A DNA stretch of 64,000 nucleotides from Rubrobacter tropicus (GTDB taxonomy: Bacteria; Actinomycetota; Rubrobacteria; Rubrobacterales; Rubrobacteraceae): NCBI RefSeq assembly GCF_011492945.1, contig NZ_CP045119.1, positions 1,550,001 through 1,614,000 of the forward strand. The letters run 5' to 3'. The notes beneath the pieces were generated by a model that worked only from the letters and a program-made list of their open reading frames with translations, searched no databases and had not been told where the DNA came from. Each line of letters begins with the position of its first letter. The first letter of the stretch is position 1. A program made the position numbers and the translations under genes. Of this stretch, positions 15,970 to 24,831 are shown in pieces.

Positions 15970-17736
15970 CTAGGAATCTGTCCCGGAGCGGGGGCCCGGG
16001 GCGGAGATCTCGTCCTTGATGGCGTCGACTTCGGCGTCTATTTTAGTGAGGTCCTCGCGGGCGCGGCTCATGCGGGCGTGCTCGGTTCTGACGAAGCGGG
16101 TGTACGGGGCAATGGCCTCCCGCATCTTCTCCACGGAACGGCCCAACTCGGTCTCGAACTGGCGCCTGACCACCTCCCCGAGCCGCCGGCGCAGGGCGTC
16201 GGTCTTCTCCCGGAAGTCCTGGCGGGCCTTGCGCCTCCGGTTCGGAAGCACGAAGAGCCCGTAGCCGGCGATGATCGCCGCCGCTATGACCCCGGTGGCG
16301 TCCAGAAAGCGGGTGGTGGCGAGGGCGACCACGACGGCGCCGATGCCCAACGCGCCCGCTTCTATGGCGGCCGTACGGGCCACGGCGTTCTGGATGGAAT
16401 TGGCGAGGAGCTCGGACTCGCGCTCGCGGTCGTAGCCGCCGACGACGTCCTGGGCCGTCTTGCCGACGGAGCGCAGGATCTTGCCCCGGTCGTGCTCGAA
16501 ATCGTCGCGGACCTCACCTATCATCTCCCCGTCGTACTCGGCCCGCCGCCTGCGCTCCAGGTAATCGACCACGGTCCGCCACTGCTTGTGGTTGCGCCCG
16601 ACCAGCCAGTCCACGAGCTCGTCCACCCGCTCGTCGATGAGCTTCTCCGTGTCGGCCACGACCTCCCGCTCGAAGCGCCGCTTGACCTTCTCCTCCCGAA
16701 ACAGCTCCCGCACGTTCATGAGCCGGATGTTCTCCTCCAGCCACAAATCCCCGCGCTCGCCCATCTTGAGGACTATGTTCTCTATCTCGGACAGACGAGC
16801 CTCGAAGTCCCGCTTCGTGTCCTCGACGTAGAGCGCCAATTGCGACTCGACGTTCTCGGAGGTTCTGAAGTCCTCTTCGAGCAGGTTCAGCCGCTCCTCG
16901 ACCGCGCCCCGGTATCGCCGGGCAAGCTCCTCGACGGGCCCCAGCGGGCTCTGGAGCTTCAGGCGCACCCTTCCCTCCTCGTCCAGAAGGTCGTGGACGT
17001 AGGCTTCGAGGTCCCCGAAGCCGCTCGCCTGCAGGAGCGCCCTGCTCTCCATCGCGCTCGTCGCCGCCTTCGCCTTGCGGGCGAGGAGGGAGGAGACGAA
17101 GAAGATCGGGGGCGAGAGGCCGAGCGCCGAGCGGAGGCCGTCCTCCACGAAAGAGCGGACCTGCCCTACCTTGTCGTCGTCGCCGAGAAGGTCGGCCTTG
17201 TTGACGACCATGAGGACCTTCTTGCCCCAGTCCCGCACGAGCTCCAGGTAGCCGCGCTCGCTCTCCGTCAGCGGCCTGTCGGCCGAGGTCACGAAGATGA
17301 CCAGGTCGCTGCGGGGGACGAAGCCGCGGGAGAGCTCCTCGTGGTGGCGGATGATCGCGTTGGTGCCAGGCGTGTCCACGATGGCGACCTCGCGCAAGAA
17401 CTCGTTCGGGTGGCCCCGCTCCAGCACCCCGTCCCTGCGCTCCCGCTCCATCGGCTCGTCCGCGTGCCTGAGGAGCGTGATCCTGTCGGTAGTCGGCGTT
17501 ACGCCCTCCCGCGAGACCTCCGCCCCGAGCAGGGCGTTCACGAAGGCGCTCTTGCCAGCGTTGAACTCCCCGACGATGACCAGCAGGAAGAGCTCCTCGA
17601 GGTCGGAGAGCGACCTGCGCACGATCTCCACATCCTCGCCCGGCGCCCCGAATCCGACAAGAAAGTCCACAAGGGTCCCGAGCAGGGCCCGCTCCCGCCC
17701 GACCAGCGCCTCCTGACGCGCGTCCAGCACCCGCAC
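15970..17736 (-). CDS. Bacterial dynamin-like GTPase
   Basis: 588 residues from GTG 17736, behind GGGAGG. The G domain shows G1 VGEFNAGKS (56-63), the G2 Thr in VTPTTDRIT, G3 DTPG (121-124) and G4 NKAD (179-182). Long helical bundles follow (about 250-450), then a hydrophobic hairpin at about 455-499 suited to membrane insertion, then a further helical segment. This is the layout of bacterial dynamin-like proteins such as LeoA/DynA/IniA, which remodel or protect membranes. It is a single copy with no second dynamin next to it, unlike the paired IniA/IniC type. A role in membrane repair or stress is inferred. Confidence 0.88.
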   Translation of the reverse strand: MRVLDARQEALVGRERALLGTLVDFLVGFGAPGEDVEIVRRSLSDLEELFLLVIVGEFNAGKSAFVNALLGAEVSREGVTPTTDRITLLRHADEPMERERRDGVLERGHPNEFLREVAIVDTPGTNAIIRHHEELSRGFVPRSDLVIFVTSADRPLTESERGYLELVRDWGKKVLMVVNKADLLGDDDKVGQVRSFVEDGLRSALGLSPPIFFVSSLLARKAKAATSAMESRALLQASGFGDLEAYVHDLLDEEGRVRLKLQSPLGPVEELARRYRGAVEERLNLLEEDFRTSENVESQLALYVEDTKRDFEARLSEIENIVLKMGERGDLWLEENIRLMNVRELFREEKVKRRFEREVVADTEKLIDERVDELVDWLVGRNHKQWRTVVDYLERRRRAEYDGEMIGEVRDDFEHDRGKILRSVGKTAQDVVGGYDRERESELLANSIQNAVARTAAIEAGALGIGAVVVALATTRFLDATGVIAAAIIAGYGLFVLPNRRRKARQDFREKTDALRRRLGEVVRRQFETELGRSVEKMREAIAPYTRFVRTEHARMSRAREDLTKIDAEVDAIKDEISAPGPRSGTDS

Positions 17737-17769
17737 CGCTATACCCTCCCGTCCATCCGAGCAGTATAG

Positions 17770-17867
17770 CTTGTCAGCACTTCAGCTTGTCAGCGCTTCA
17801 GCTTTCTCGCTGACTGGCTGAGAGCGGAGGCCGAAGGCCGGAGCGGGCTGACCGGCTGACCAGCTGT
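17770..17867. repeat. Intergenic repeat between divergent genes (locus 7)
   Basis: Starts TTGTCAGCACTTCAGC and CTTGTCAGCGCTTCAGC, then CTGACTGGCTGAGAGCGG, hairpin GGCCGAAGGCC and GAGCGGGCTGACCGGCTGACC. This copy lies between two divergent 5' ends, which is unusual for the family. Confidence 0.68.
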
Positions 17868-17932
17868 TTCGTGGCAAAGCCGCCGTGGTAAGAACACGAT
17901 TCATCTGCGAGGCGGTATAGACGGAGGAATGC

Positions 17933-18901
17933 GTGAACTACAGGAAGCTTGGCCGGACGGGTATCGAGGTGTCGGAGGTCGGCTACGGGGCGTGGGGGAT
18001 CGCGGGCGACGCCTGGCTCGGCGCCAAAGACGAGGAGTCGCTGAAGGCCCTGAACCGGGCCGTGGACCTTGGCCTGAACTTTATAGACACGGCGCTGGCC
18101 TACGGTGAGGGGCACAGCGAGCGGCTCGTCGGCAAGGTGGTCGCGGAGCGGGACGAGGATATTTACGTCGCCACCAAGGTCCCGCCGAAGAACCTGCGGT
18201 GGCCCGCGCCGGCGGGGCTGCATCCCGACGAGGTCTTTCCCGGCGATTACGTCAGGGGGTGCACGGAGGAGAGCCTGAAGAACCTCGGGGTCGAGGCGCT
18301 CGACGTGCAGCAGTTCCACGTCTGGCAGGACGAGTGGCTCGGCGAGGGGGACTGGCAGGAGGCCGTCGAGGACCTCAAGCGGGAGGGCAAGATCCGGTCC
18401 TTCGGCGTCTCCATAAACGACCACCAGCCCGCCAACGCGTTAAAGCTAATCGAGTCCGGTATCGTGGACACGGTGCAGGTGATCCACAACGTCTTCGAGC
18501 AGAGCCCGGAGGACGAGTTGTTCCCGGCCTGCCAGGAGCACGGCGTCGGCGTGATCGTGCGGGTGCCCTTCGACGAGGGGGCGCTCACCGGCAACATCAC
18601 GCCGGAGACCGAGTTCGACGAGGGCGATTTCCGCAACCACTACTTCCGCGACGACCGCAAGCGCGAGGTGCAGGAGCGGGTGCGGGCCATCGTCTCCGAG
18701 CTCGGGGCGAGCGAGGATGAGATCGCCGAGATAGCGCTCCGCTACATCCTCAGCCACCCGGCCGTCTCGACCGTGATCCCGGGCATGCGCTCGGTCCGGA
18801 ACGTCGAACGCAACATGCGCGTCGGCGACGGGCGGGGACTCCCAGAAGACCAGGTGCGGCTGCTCAAGAACCACCGCTGGGTCCGCGATTTCTACGCGTA
18901 G
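17933..18901 (+). CDS. Aldo/keto reductase
   Basis: 322 residues from GTG 17933, positioned after GGAGG; a TATAGA -10 lies just upstream. This is an (alpha/beta)8 [21 protein letters not shown] at the start, catalytic Asp in [11 protein letters not shown] with Tyr, Lys in VATKVPP, and His in QQFHVW. The C-terminal half binds NADPH ([10 protein letters not shown]). The substrate is unknown. Homologues act on methylglyoxal and other aldehydes. Confidence 0.88.
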   Translation: MNYRKLGRTGIEVSEVGYGAWGIAGDAWLGAKDEESLKALNRAVDLGLNFIDTALAYGEGHSERLVGKVVAERDEDIYVATKVPPKNLRWPAPAGLHPDEVFPGDYVRGCTEESLKNLGVEALDVQQFHVWQDEWLGEGDWQEAVEDLKREGKIRSFGVSINDHQPANALKLIESGIVDTVQVIHNVFEQSPEDELFPACQEHGVGVIVRVPFDEGALTGNITPETEFDEGDFRNHYFRDDRKREVQERVRAIVSELGASEDEIAEIALRYILSHPAVSTVIPGMRSVRNVERNMRVGDGRGLPEDQVRLLKNHRWVRDFYA

Positions 18902-18931
18902 GGAAGAGGTTGTAGGTTTCAGGCATCAGGC

Positions 18932-19837
18932 TTGAGGCTCTTTGGCCGGAGGCGTTTTGGCGCTCTGGCGTTCGCCGTGCTCGTGCTCGCCTGGGCGTCG
19001 TCGTTCTCGGTGGTCAAGGTTGGTCTGGGGTACGCCCCGCCGGTGCTTTTCGCCGGTGGTCGGACCTTGCTCTCCGGGATCATCATGACGGCGGTGGCGC
19101 TCGCCTGGGGCGGGAGCCTCGACTTTCGGCGGGACTGGCGGATCTTCGCGTTTCTGGGGGCCTTTAACGTCGTGTTGTTCATCGGCGCCCAGACGTTCGC
19201 CATTATGTACCTGCCCTCGGGGACGGCGGCCGTCCTGATCTACCTCCAGCCCATCCTCGTCGGCGTCTTCGCGTGGGCTGTTCTGGGCGAGTCCCTCACG
19301 CCGATGAAGGTTCTGGGCCTCCTGCTCGGGTTCGCGGGCATCGTGGCGGTGAGCTCGTCTGGGCTGCTCGGGGCCGCGGAGGAGATCACGCCGGTTGGCG
19401 TTGCCTGCGGTGTTGCCTCGGCGCTCTTCTGGGCGCTAGGCACCGTCGGTTTCAAGAAGTACGAGGCGAGGATCTCGACGCTCTGGGCCGTCGCGGTCCC
19501 GTTTCTCGCGGGCGGGGCCGTCCTTACGGCGCTCGGGCTCCTTCTGGAGAGCCCGGCGGAGATCTCCTGGACCGTTCCCCTGTTCTCGAGCGTCCTGTAC
19601 TCGGCGTTCGTCGGCACGGGGCTCGCGTGGCTCCTCTTCTTCGGGCTCGTGCGGGCGGGTGAGGCGAGCCGGGTGGCCTCCTACATCTTCGTCGTGCCGC
19701 TCGCGGCGGTCGCCATAGGGGCCGTCTTTCTCGACGAGACACTCGGGCCCCCGCTCCTCGTCGGCGCGGCCCTCGTCGTCTCGGGCATCTACCTCGTGAA
19801 CCGCACGCCGCGCGGGGCAAAGGAGCCGCCCGAGTAA
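18932..19837 (+). CDS. EamA/DMT-family transporter
   Basis: 301 residues with ten predicted membrane segments in two EamA repeats. The first holds AWASSFSVVKVGL and TAAVLIYLQPILVGVFAWAV. The second holds AFVGTGLAWLLFF and SYIFVVPLAAVAIGAVFLDE, the conserved PLxA/E motifs. These are drug/metabolite exporters. The start is assigned to TTG 18932 without a good ribosome site, so it may be off by a few codons. It is 30 bp downstream of the aldo/keto reductase and could be cotranscribed. Confidence 0.87.
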   Translation: MRLFGRRRFGALAFAVLVLAWASSFSVVKVGLGYAPPVLFAGGRTLLSGIIMTAVALAWGGSLDFRRDWRIFAFLGAFNVVLFIGAQTFAIMYLPSGTAAVLIYLQPILVGVFAWAVLGESLTPMKVLGLLLGFAGIVAVSSSGLLGAAEEITPVGVACGVASALFWALGTVGFKKYEARISTLWAVAVPFLAGGAVLTALGLLLESPAEISWTVPLFSSVLYSAFVGTGLAWLLFFGLVRAGEASRVASYIFVVPLAAVAIGAVFLDETLGPPLLVGAALVVSGIYLVNRTPRGAKEPPE

Positions 19838-19888
19838 CGCCGGGCGGTTTGTGGAAAGATTTGTGGGGTCCAAGAGAAGGAGAAGGAC

Positions 19889-20305
19889 ATGGAGCAGCCG
19901 AGACCGCCGGTGCCGCCTTTCGACGAGGCAGGCGCCAGGGAGAAGGTAAAGAAGGCCCAGGACGCCTGGAACACCCGCGACCCCGAGAAGGTCGCCCTCG
20001 CCTACACGGAGGACTCGAAGTGGCGCAACCGCGACGAGTTCTTCGAGGGCAGGGAGGCGATAGTCGAGTTCCTGACCCGCAAGTGGGAGCGCGAGCTCGA
20101 CTACCGCCTGATAAAGGAACTGTGGTGCTACCAGGGGAACCGCATCTCCGTGCGCTTCGAGTACGAGTCGAGGGACCAAAGCGGCCAGTGGTGGCGCTCG
20201 CACGGCAACGAGCACTGGGAGTTCGACGACAACGGCTACATGCGCCGCCGCGACGCCTCGATCAACGACTACGAGATAGACGAGTCCGAACGCAGGATCT
20301 TCTAG
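19889..20305 (+). CDS. DUF1348 / NTF2-like protein
   Basis: 138 residues from ATG 19889, with AGGAGAAGGA before it. The cone-shaped NTF2-like fold is indicated by the start helix [20 protein letters not shown] and the family signature [18 protein letters not shown], then [15 protein letters not shown] and the SINDYEI end typical of DUF1348. No catalytic role is established for this family. It lies 51 bp after the EamA gene on the same strand. Confidence 0.88.
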   Translation: MEQPRPPVPPFDEAGAREKVKKAQDAWNTRDPEKVALAYTEDSKWRNRDEFFEGREAIVEFLTRKWERELDYRLIKELWCYQGNRISVRFEYESRDQSGQWWRSHGNEHWEFDDNGYMRRRDASINDYEIDESERRIF

Positions 20306-20320
20306 AGCATCTTTGCAAAG

Positions 20321-20405
20321 AGCTGTCAGCTTTCAGCTTTTTGCCCTTGCTGAAAGCTGATGGCTGAAAGCGGAGGCGAAGCCGCAGCGGGCTGATCGCT
20401 GATGG
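20321..20405. repeat. Intergenic repeat (locus 8), upstream of a terminator
   Basis: AGCTGTCAGCTTTCAGC is followed by GCTGAAAGCTGATGGCTGAAAG, hairpin GGCGAAGCC, then GGGCTGATCGCTGATGGCGCGGG, which runs straight into the long hairpin at 20407. Confidence 0.72.
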
Positions 20406-20406
20406 C

Positions 20407-20444
20407 GCGGGTAGCGGGGGCTTTATGCCCCCGCTACCCGCTTT
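20407..20444 (+). terminator. 15-bp hairpin terminator
   Basis: GCGGGTAGCGGGGGC, loop TTTAT, exact complement GCCCCCGCTACCCGC, then TTT. It ends the run of genes from the aldo/keto reductase. Confidence 0.8.
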
Positions 20445-20532
20445 GGGCTTCAGGTTCGCTTCGGGCTTACGCTGATCCTCCGAGGATGCGTTGCTAGACT
20501 CTATATCTGACGTTTTCGAGAGGGAGGGCGCT

Positions 20533-20823
20533 ATGGTAGATCATCTGGTGTTTTTTGCCGTCAAGGAAGGGGCTTCGGCCGGGGAGGTCGAGGACCTGAT
20601 CTCGTCCATCCGGGGGCTGAAGAACGAGGTTCCCGGCGTGGTCGACCTGTCGGTCGGGGAGGACTTTAGCGGCCGTTCCGGGGAATACACCCACGCGCTC
20701 TTCGCGCGGTTCGAGGACGCGGCGGGATTGCAGGAGTACATGGGACACCCCGCGCACCTCGCAGTCGTAGAGAAGCTCGGTGCGACCACGACGGGCCGCA
20801 TCGTCGCGGACTACGAGTTCTAG
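20533..20823 (+). CDS. Dabb-family (stress-response A/B barrel) protein
   Basis: 96 residues from ATG 20533, behind GAGAGGGAGGG. MVDHLVFFAVKEG is the standard N-terminal strand with His, and the body ends in EYMGHPAHLAVVEKLG, typical of dimeric alpha-beta barrel Dabb proteins. The biochemical role is usually unknown. It is followed after 3 nt by the rhodanese gene, so the two are an operon. Confidence 0.87.
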   Translation: MVDHLVFFAVKEGASAGEVEDLISSIRGLKNEVPGVVDLSVGEDFSGRSGEYTHALFARFEDAAGLQEYMGHPAHLAVVEKLGATTTGRIVADYEF

Positions 20824-20826
20824 GCC

Positions 20827-21156
20827 GTGCGGGAGGCCGACTACGAGAACATAAGCCCGCGCGAGCTCAAGGAGCGCCTCGACGCCGGTGACTACCCCGT
20901 GCTGCTCGACGTCCGCGAGCGGTGGGAGTACGACCTCGCGAGGATCGAAGGCGCGACCCTCGTCCCGCTCTCCGAGATAGAGGAGCGCTTTCGCGAGCTC
21001 GACCCCGGCGCCGAGACCGTCGTGATCTGCCACCACGGCGCCCGCAGCGCCCACGTCACCCGCGCCCTGAACCGGGCCGGCTTCCACTACGTCTCAAACC
21101 TCGAAGGCGGCCTCGACGCCTACGCCGACGTGGACGAGTCCGTGGGGAGGTACTGA
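20827..21156 (+). CDS. Rhodanese-domain protein
   Basis: 109 residues from GTG 20827. A single rhodanese domain: LLDVRERWEYDLARIEGA and the active-site loop CHHGARSAH, in which Cys carries the persulfide. It moves sulfane sulfur to an acceptor such as cyanide or a thiol. Six-residue loop length is that of sulfurtransferases rather than Cdc25 phosphatases. Nearly abutting the Dabb gene implies a shared transcript. Confidence 0.9.
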   Translation: MREADYENISPRELKERLDAGDYPVLLDVRERWEYDLARIEGATLVPLSEIEERFRELDPGAETVVICHHGARSAHVTRALNRAGFHYVSNLEGGLDAYADVDESVGRY

Positions 21157-21303
21157 GGAACTACACGCGGCAACGGCCGATCGTTCGCATCTTAACGAGC
21201 TTCAATTTTCATGTTACCGCTGCGTTGCCTCACGCGAGTAAGATGGCAGGCAGTCTGAGGTGTACCGTTTGCGAGGTCTTGCGGGCATCGGGGAGGCGAA
21301 CTG

Positions 21304-21831
21304 GTGCTGAGGAACGTGGGGCTTGTGAGTGTCGCTGTTGGTGTCGCGGTCACTACGTTGTTGGCTCTGCTTCTCGAAACTATCGTGCTTCCACCGATCA
21401 ACCTCTTTATGTACGATCTGTTTGCCGTCGAGCGGGCCGGAGGGGCCGTAAGCTTTACCGGGGACGCGTGGAACGCCTATATGGTCTTGAGTACCTCTCT
21501 GATGCTGGGGGCATTGCCCGTCTCTTTTCTCTTGGGGGGCGTATCGGCTGGCGTTGTAGCCCGTTCGCGACCCGCGATTAACGGTCTGACAAGCGCTGCG
21601 GTGGTCGTAGCACTCGGGTTTGCGTGGCTGCTTGCGACCGCGTTGCCCTCGCTGATGGACCCCATCAGCAACCCTGGCGAGGTGTACACCAGGTCTGAGA
21701 ACCTCCAGATGCTCTTCCTGTGGGGGACTGCTTTCTGCGCCGTCACCCCGTTCGCGCTCCTCGCCGGATACCTGGGTGGCAGGTTTGGAGGGCGCCGGGG
21801 CGAACGTGCGCACCTGAACACGAATCCATGA
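21304..21831 (+). CDS. Hypothetical membrane protein
   Basis: 175 residues from GTG 21304, following GGGAGG. Four hydrophobic segments are visible (about 5-28, 58-82, 95-115 and 138-158), with glycines near the last (AGYLGGRFGGRRG) and a basic tail. No family recognised. Its GC content is lower than that of its neighbours, which hints at later arrival. Confidence 0.7.
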   Translation: MLRNVGLVSVAVGVAVTTLLALLLETIVLPPINLFMYDLFAVERAGGAVSFTGDAWNAYMVLSTSLMLGALPVSFLLGGVSAGVVARSRPAINGLTSAAVVVALGFAWLLATALPSLMDPISNPGEVYTRSENLQMLFLWGTAFCAVTPFALLAGYLGGRFGGRRGERAHLNTNP

Positions 21832-21864
21832 CGGCGGGTCTGGAGTACGTTGCGCGCCGGAAGA

Positions 21865-22239
21865 CTACCCGCTCTTGAGCGTCTCCTCGACCTCCGCGTA
21901 AAGCGCGGTGGCGAGGCCCTCCGGCGTCGCAGACCTTTCCTGGAGCATCCGGGCCGCGTCGGCGACGGTGACTTCGCCCGAGATCTCGAACGTCAGAACG
22001 ACCGGCTCGTCGTCCTCCAGTCCTAATCCGTCCGCGATCGCCCGTCGCACTTCGGGGGTATCCCGGCCCGTCTTCCCCGAGACCTCCTTGCTCATGGTCT
22101 TCGGGTCGAGTTCCTGGCAGATCTCGATGCCGCCGCCCATGCGCCGCTCCCACCACCACTCCGCGCCGATACCCGTGAAGTTCTCGGTTACGAGGAGGGT
22201 CGCTTTGTCCGCCAGCAGTTCGTTCAGTCTCTCCGCCAT
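21865..22239 (-). CDS. Hypothetical protein
   Basis: 124 residues from ATG 22239. TATAAA ends 6 nt upstream, so the message should be leaderless. Mixed alpha/beta; notable are GIGAEWWWERR in the N-terminal third and a helical C-terminus. No family recognised and no motif suggests a function. Confidence 0.62.
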   Translation of the reverse strand: MAERLNELLADKATLLVTENFTGIGAEWWWERRMGGGIEICQELDPKTMSKEVSGKTGRDTPEVRRAIADGLGLEDDEPVVLTFEISGEVTVADAARMLQERSATPEGLATALYAEVEETLKSG

Positions 22240-22245
22240 GCCGCC

Positions 22246-22251
22246 TTTATA
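22246..22251 (-). promoter_or_regulatory. Leaderless -10 (TATAAA)
   Basis: On the minus strand TATAAA is followed by 6 nt and then the ATG at 22239. Confidence 0.6.
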
Positions 22252-22269
22252 CCAGCGAAAGTCGGTATT

Positions 22270-22315
22270 TCAGCCCGGTGCTCCTGCTGATGGCCGAAAG
22301 CTGATGGCTGACTGC
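22270..22315. repeat. Intergenic repeat (locus 9)
   Basis: TTTCAGCCCGG, then GCTGATGGCCGAAAGCTGATGGCTGACTG; a shortened member of the family. Confidence 0.55.
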
Positions 22316-22316
22316 T

Positions 22317-22796
22317 CTACCGGTATACGCCCCACACGCGGTACTCGCCGTCGAAACGGGCCACGAGCACCCGGTGCTCGGAGAGGCTGGCGCTCGACTC
22401 GTACTTCGGGAAGACCATGTCGACCTGCACGCTGCGCTTTTGCAGGAGCTTGCCGTACTTGGGGCGATTGGGGCAGGCGGTCTTGTGGAACTTTTTCAGC
22501 GGCGCCTGCAGGCCTCTGAAGGCCGCCTCGGCGTAGCGGTCCTCGGAGCGGGGCACGCCGTAGATCTCAGGCACCGAGGTGAGGGCTGCCCTCGTCGCGC
22601 CGGCAATCGCCCTCGGGGGCAGCTTGTCGGGTTCCGCGTTCGGGCATTCGTTCTTCGTGGGATCCGGCTTGACCACGGGCGGGCGGGATATGTCCGGGGG
22701 CGACCCCTTCTTCGTGTCCTGGGCCAGTGCCGTGGCGCCGGCAGTTATCAGGACCAGGGCCGCAACGGCCACAACCAGAAAAGATCTCACGCTCAT
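22317..22796 (-). CDS. Secreted hypothetical protein
   Basis: 159 residues from ATG 22796, with GAGGAGG before it. An N-terminal signal peptide (FLVVAVAALVLITAG, cleavage near TALAQ) implies export. The mature part has a Pro-rich beginning and two Cys (NECPNAEP, KTACPNRP) that could pair. The C-terminus ends VARFDGEYRVWGVYR. No family recognised. Confidence 0.72.
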   Translation of the reverse strand: MSVRSFLVVAVAALVLITAGATALAQDTKKGSPPDISRPPVVKPDPTKNECPNAEPDKLPPRAIAGATRAALTSVPEIYGVPRSEDRYAEAAFRGLQAPLKKFHKTACPNRPKYGKLLQKRSVQVDMVFPKYESSASLSEHRVLVARFDGEYRVWGVYR

Positions 22797-22965
22797 GGAC
22801 GATCCTCCTCGCGGACGCCGCAGAACCCCACGACCGCATTGTAGGCCGGCGGGTGTTACGAGGGCGTGTCGCCGCGGATGCGTTCGTGTAACGGTTTGAG
22901 GGGGCTCTCCCCGGGGCGTGGGGGTGCGGCCTCGGGTAGACTGGGGCCTAAGCAAAGGGGGTTGG

Positions 22966-23604
22966 ATGCTTCAAGTCAAGGATTCTATGGCCCGTGAGGT
23001 GGTAACGCTCTCACCCGGGGAGACGGCGGGGGAGGCGCTCGGCCTGTGCCGGGAGAGGCATATCCGCCACCTGCCGGTGTTGGAGGACGGTCGTTTGGTA
23101 GGCGTCGTGTCGGACAGGGATCTGCGCTCTGCGACGCCGGCTTTCGGGGACCCGGCACGGGCCGCGGCGCTCGCGGAGATCCTGGTACGGGACGTCATGG
23201 CGCGCGACGTGATCACGGCCAGGCCCGACGACCCCATAGACGAGGCGGCGAACACGATGAGGGAGAAGGGGATCAACTGCCTCCCCGTCCTCGAAGAGGA
23301 CGAGCTGGTGGGCATCGTCACCTCCTCCGACGTAATGGAGGCCCTCGTCTACCTGGTGGGGGCGCACGAGCCGGGGAGCCGGATGGAGGTGGTCGTGCCC
23401 GACCGTCCCGGCACGCTCGCGGGCGTGGCCGGCCTGATCGGGGAGCTCGGCATAAACATAGTGAGCGTCGTCACCGGGCCCCAACAGGCCGGCTCGCCCC
23501 CTTCCCGCGTCGCCGTCTTCCGCGTCGACACGATAAACCCCGCGGAAGCGACCGACGTCCTGGAGAGGGCCGGCTACCGGGTGCTCTGGCCGCCCCGCCC
23601 GTGA
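22966..23604 (+). CDS. acuB: CBS-ACT protein, AcuB-like
   Basis: 212 residues from ATG 22966. Two CBS motifs (VKDSMAREVVTLSPGE with LVGVVSDRDLR, and VRDVMARDVITARPDD with LVGIVTSSDVMEAL) are followed by an ACT domain (MEVVVPDRPGTLAGVAGLIGELGINIVSV). This is the order of Bacillus AcuB, a partner in control of acetyl-CoA synthetase. Its stop overlaps the start of acuC by 4 nt (GTGA), so the pair is translationally coupled. A TAGACT -10 lies about 25 bp upstream. CBS and ACT domains suggest sensing of adenylates and an amino acid. Confidence 0.9.
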   Translation: MLQVKDSMAREVVTLSPGETAGEALGLCRERHIRHLPVLEDGRLVGVVSDRDLRSATPAFGDPARAAALAEILVRDVMARDVITARPDDPIDEAANTMREKGINCLPVLEEDELVGIVTSSDVMEALVYLVGAHEPGSRMEVVVPDRPGTLAGVAGLIGELGINIVSVVTGPQQAGSPPSRVAVFRVDTINPAEATDVLERAGYRVLWPPRP

Positions 23605-24761
23605 CCGGCAGGGCCGCCATAGTCCACGACCCAACCCTCGAATCCTACGGCTTCGGCGGAGACCACCCGTTCAACCCTTTACGCCTGCGCCTGACCCTGG
23701 AGCTCTGCGAGGATCTTGGCCTCCTCGAAGGCCACCCGCTCACCCCGTCGGAACCCGCCACGGACGAGGACCTCACGACGGTCCACAACCTTACCTACGT
23801 GCGGATGGTCCAGCGGGCCGGACGCGGGTCCGCGTTCCTCTCCGACCTCCTCGACTACGGCCTCGGCACGGGGGACAACCCGCTCTTTCCCGACATGCAC
23901 GCCGCCTGCGCCCGCGTCGTCGGCGGCGTCCTGGAGGCCTGCCGGCTCGTGATGGGCGGCGGGGCCGACCATGCCATGTGCATCTCCGGCGGGCTCCACC
24001 ACGCGATGCGCTCCAGGGCCAGCGGCTTCTGCGTGTACAACGACGCCGGCGTCGCCATCGCCCGTCTCAAGGAGGAACATCCCGGCATCCGCATCGCCTA
24101 CGTCGACACCGACGCCCACCACGGCGACGGGGTGCAGTGGATGTTCTACGAAGACCCGGCAGTCCTTACCGTCTCCCTTCACGAGGCCGGACGGTACCTC
24201 TTTCCCGGAACCGGAGAGGTGGATGAGAAGGGCCGGGGGGAGGGCAGGGGCTACGCCGTCAACGTCCCCCTGCGGCCGTACACGGACGACGATTCCTTTA
24301 TCTCCGCCTTCGAGGCCGTCGTGCCCGAGGTGCTGCGTGCTTTCGGTCCGGACCTGATCCTCTCCCAGAACGGCTGCGACGCCCACAAGCTCGACCCTCT
24401 GAGCCACCTCTCCGCCACGACCCGCCTCTACGAGCACACCCCGGCCAGGATGCACGACCTCGCCCACGAGCTCTGCAACGGACGCTGGGTGGCGACCGGC
24501 GGAGGGGGCTACGACATCTGGCGCGTCGTCCCGCGGGCCTGGACAGCCCTGTGGGCCGCCGTCTCCCACCAGGAGCTGCCAGAGAAGCTACCGGAGGGCT
24601 GGCTCGCGAGGTGGGGGGAGAAAAGCCCCGTCACCCTGCCCCGCCTCATGCGTGATGACCCGGACGACTACCCTCCGGGGCCGCGGGCGCGCGAGATCTC
24701 CGAAGCCAACAAACGCACGGCCGAGAAGGTCCTCGAGAAGGTGTTGCCCTACATCCGGTAG
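23601..24761 (+). CDS. acuC: AcuC-like histone-deacetylase-family deacetylase
   Basis: 386 residues from GTG 23601, which overlaps the acuB stop. Class I/II HDAC fold: GGLHHAMRSRASGFCVYND (catalytic His pair), DTDAHHGDGVQ (zinc Asp and His), QNGCDAHKLDPLSHL (third zinc ligand) and the GGGGYD tyrosine loop. In Bacillus, AcuC deacetylates and reactivates acetyl-CoA synthetase. Neither acsA nor the acetyltransferase acuA is in this window. Confidence 0.92.
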   Translation: MTGRAAIVHDPTLESYGFGGDHPFNPLRLRLTLELCEDLGLLEGHPLTPSEPATDEDLTTVHNLTYVRMVQRAGRGSAFLSDLLDYGLGTGDNPLFPDMHAACARVVGGVLEACRLVMGGGADHAMCISGGLHHAMRSRASGFCVYNDAGVAIARLKEEHPGIRIAYVDTDAHHGDGVQWMFYEDPAVLTVSLHEAGRYLFPGTGEVDEKGRGEGRGYAVNVPLRPYTDDDSFISAFEAVVPEVLRAFGPDLILSQNGCDAHKLDPLSHLSATTRLYEHTPARMHDLAHELCNGRWVATGGGGYDIWRVVPRAWTALWAAVSHQELPEKLPEGWLARWGEKSPVTLPRLMRDDPDDYPPGPRAREISEANKRTAEKVLEKVLPYIR

Positions 24762-24831
24762 GACGAAAAAAGGTTGCGAATCCGGCCCCGTCGCGGTATT
24801 TTGGCTGGGTGATCAAGACGGCGAACCGGAG

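Noticed and set aside
16078-17769. A 563-codon plus-strand frame opposite the dynamin gene
   Set aside because: Low-complexity charged antisense translation without family likeness; the minus frame has complete GTPase motifs.
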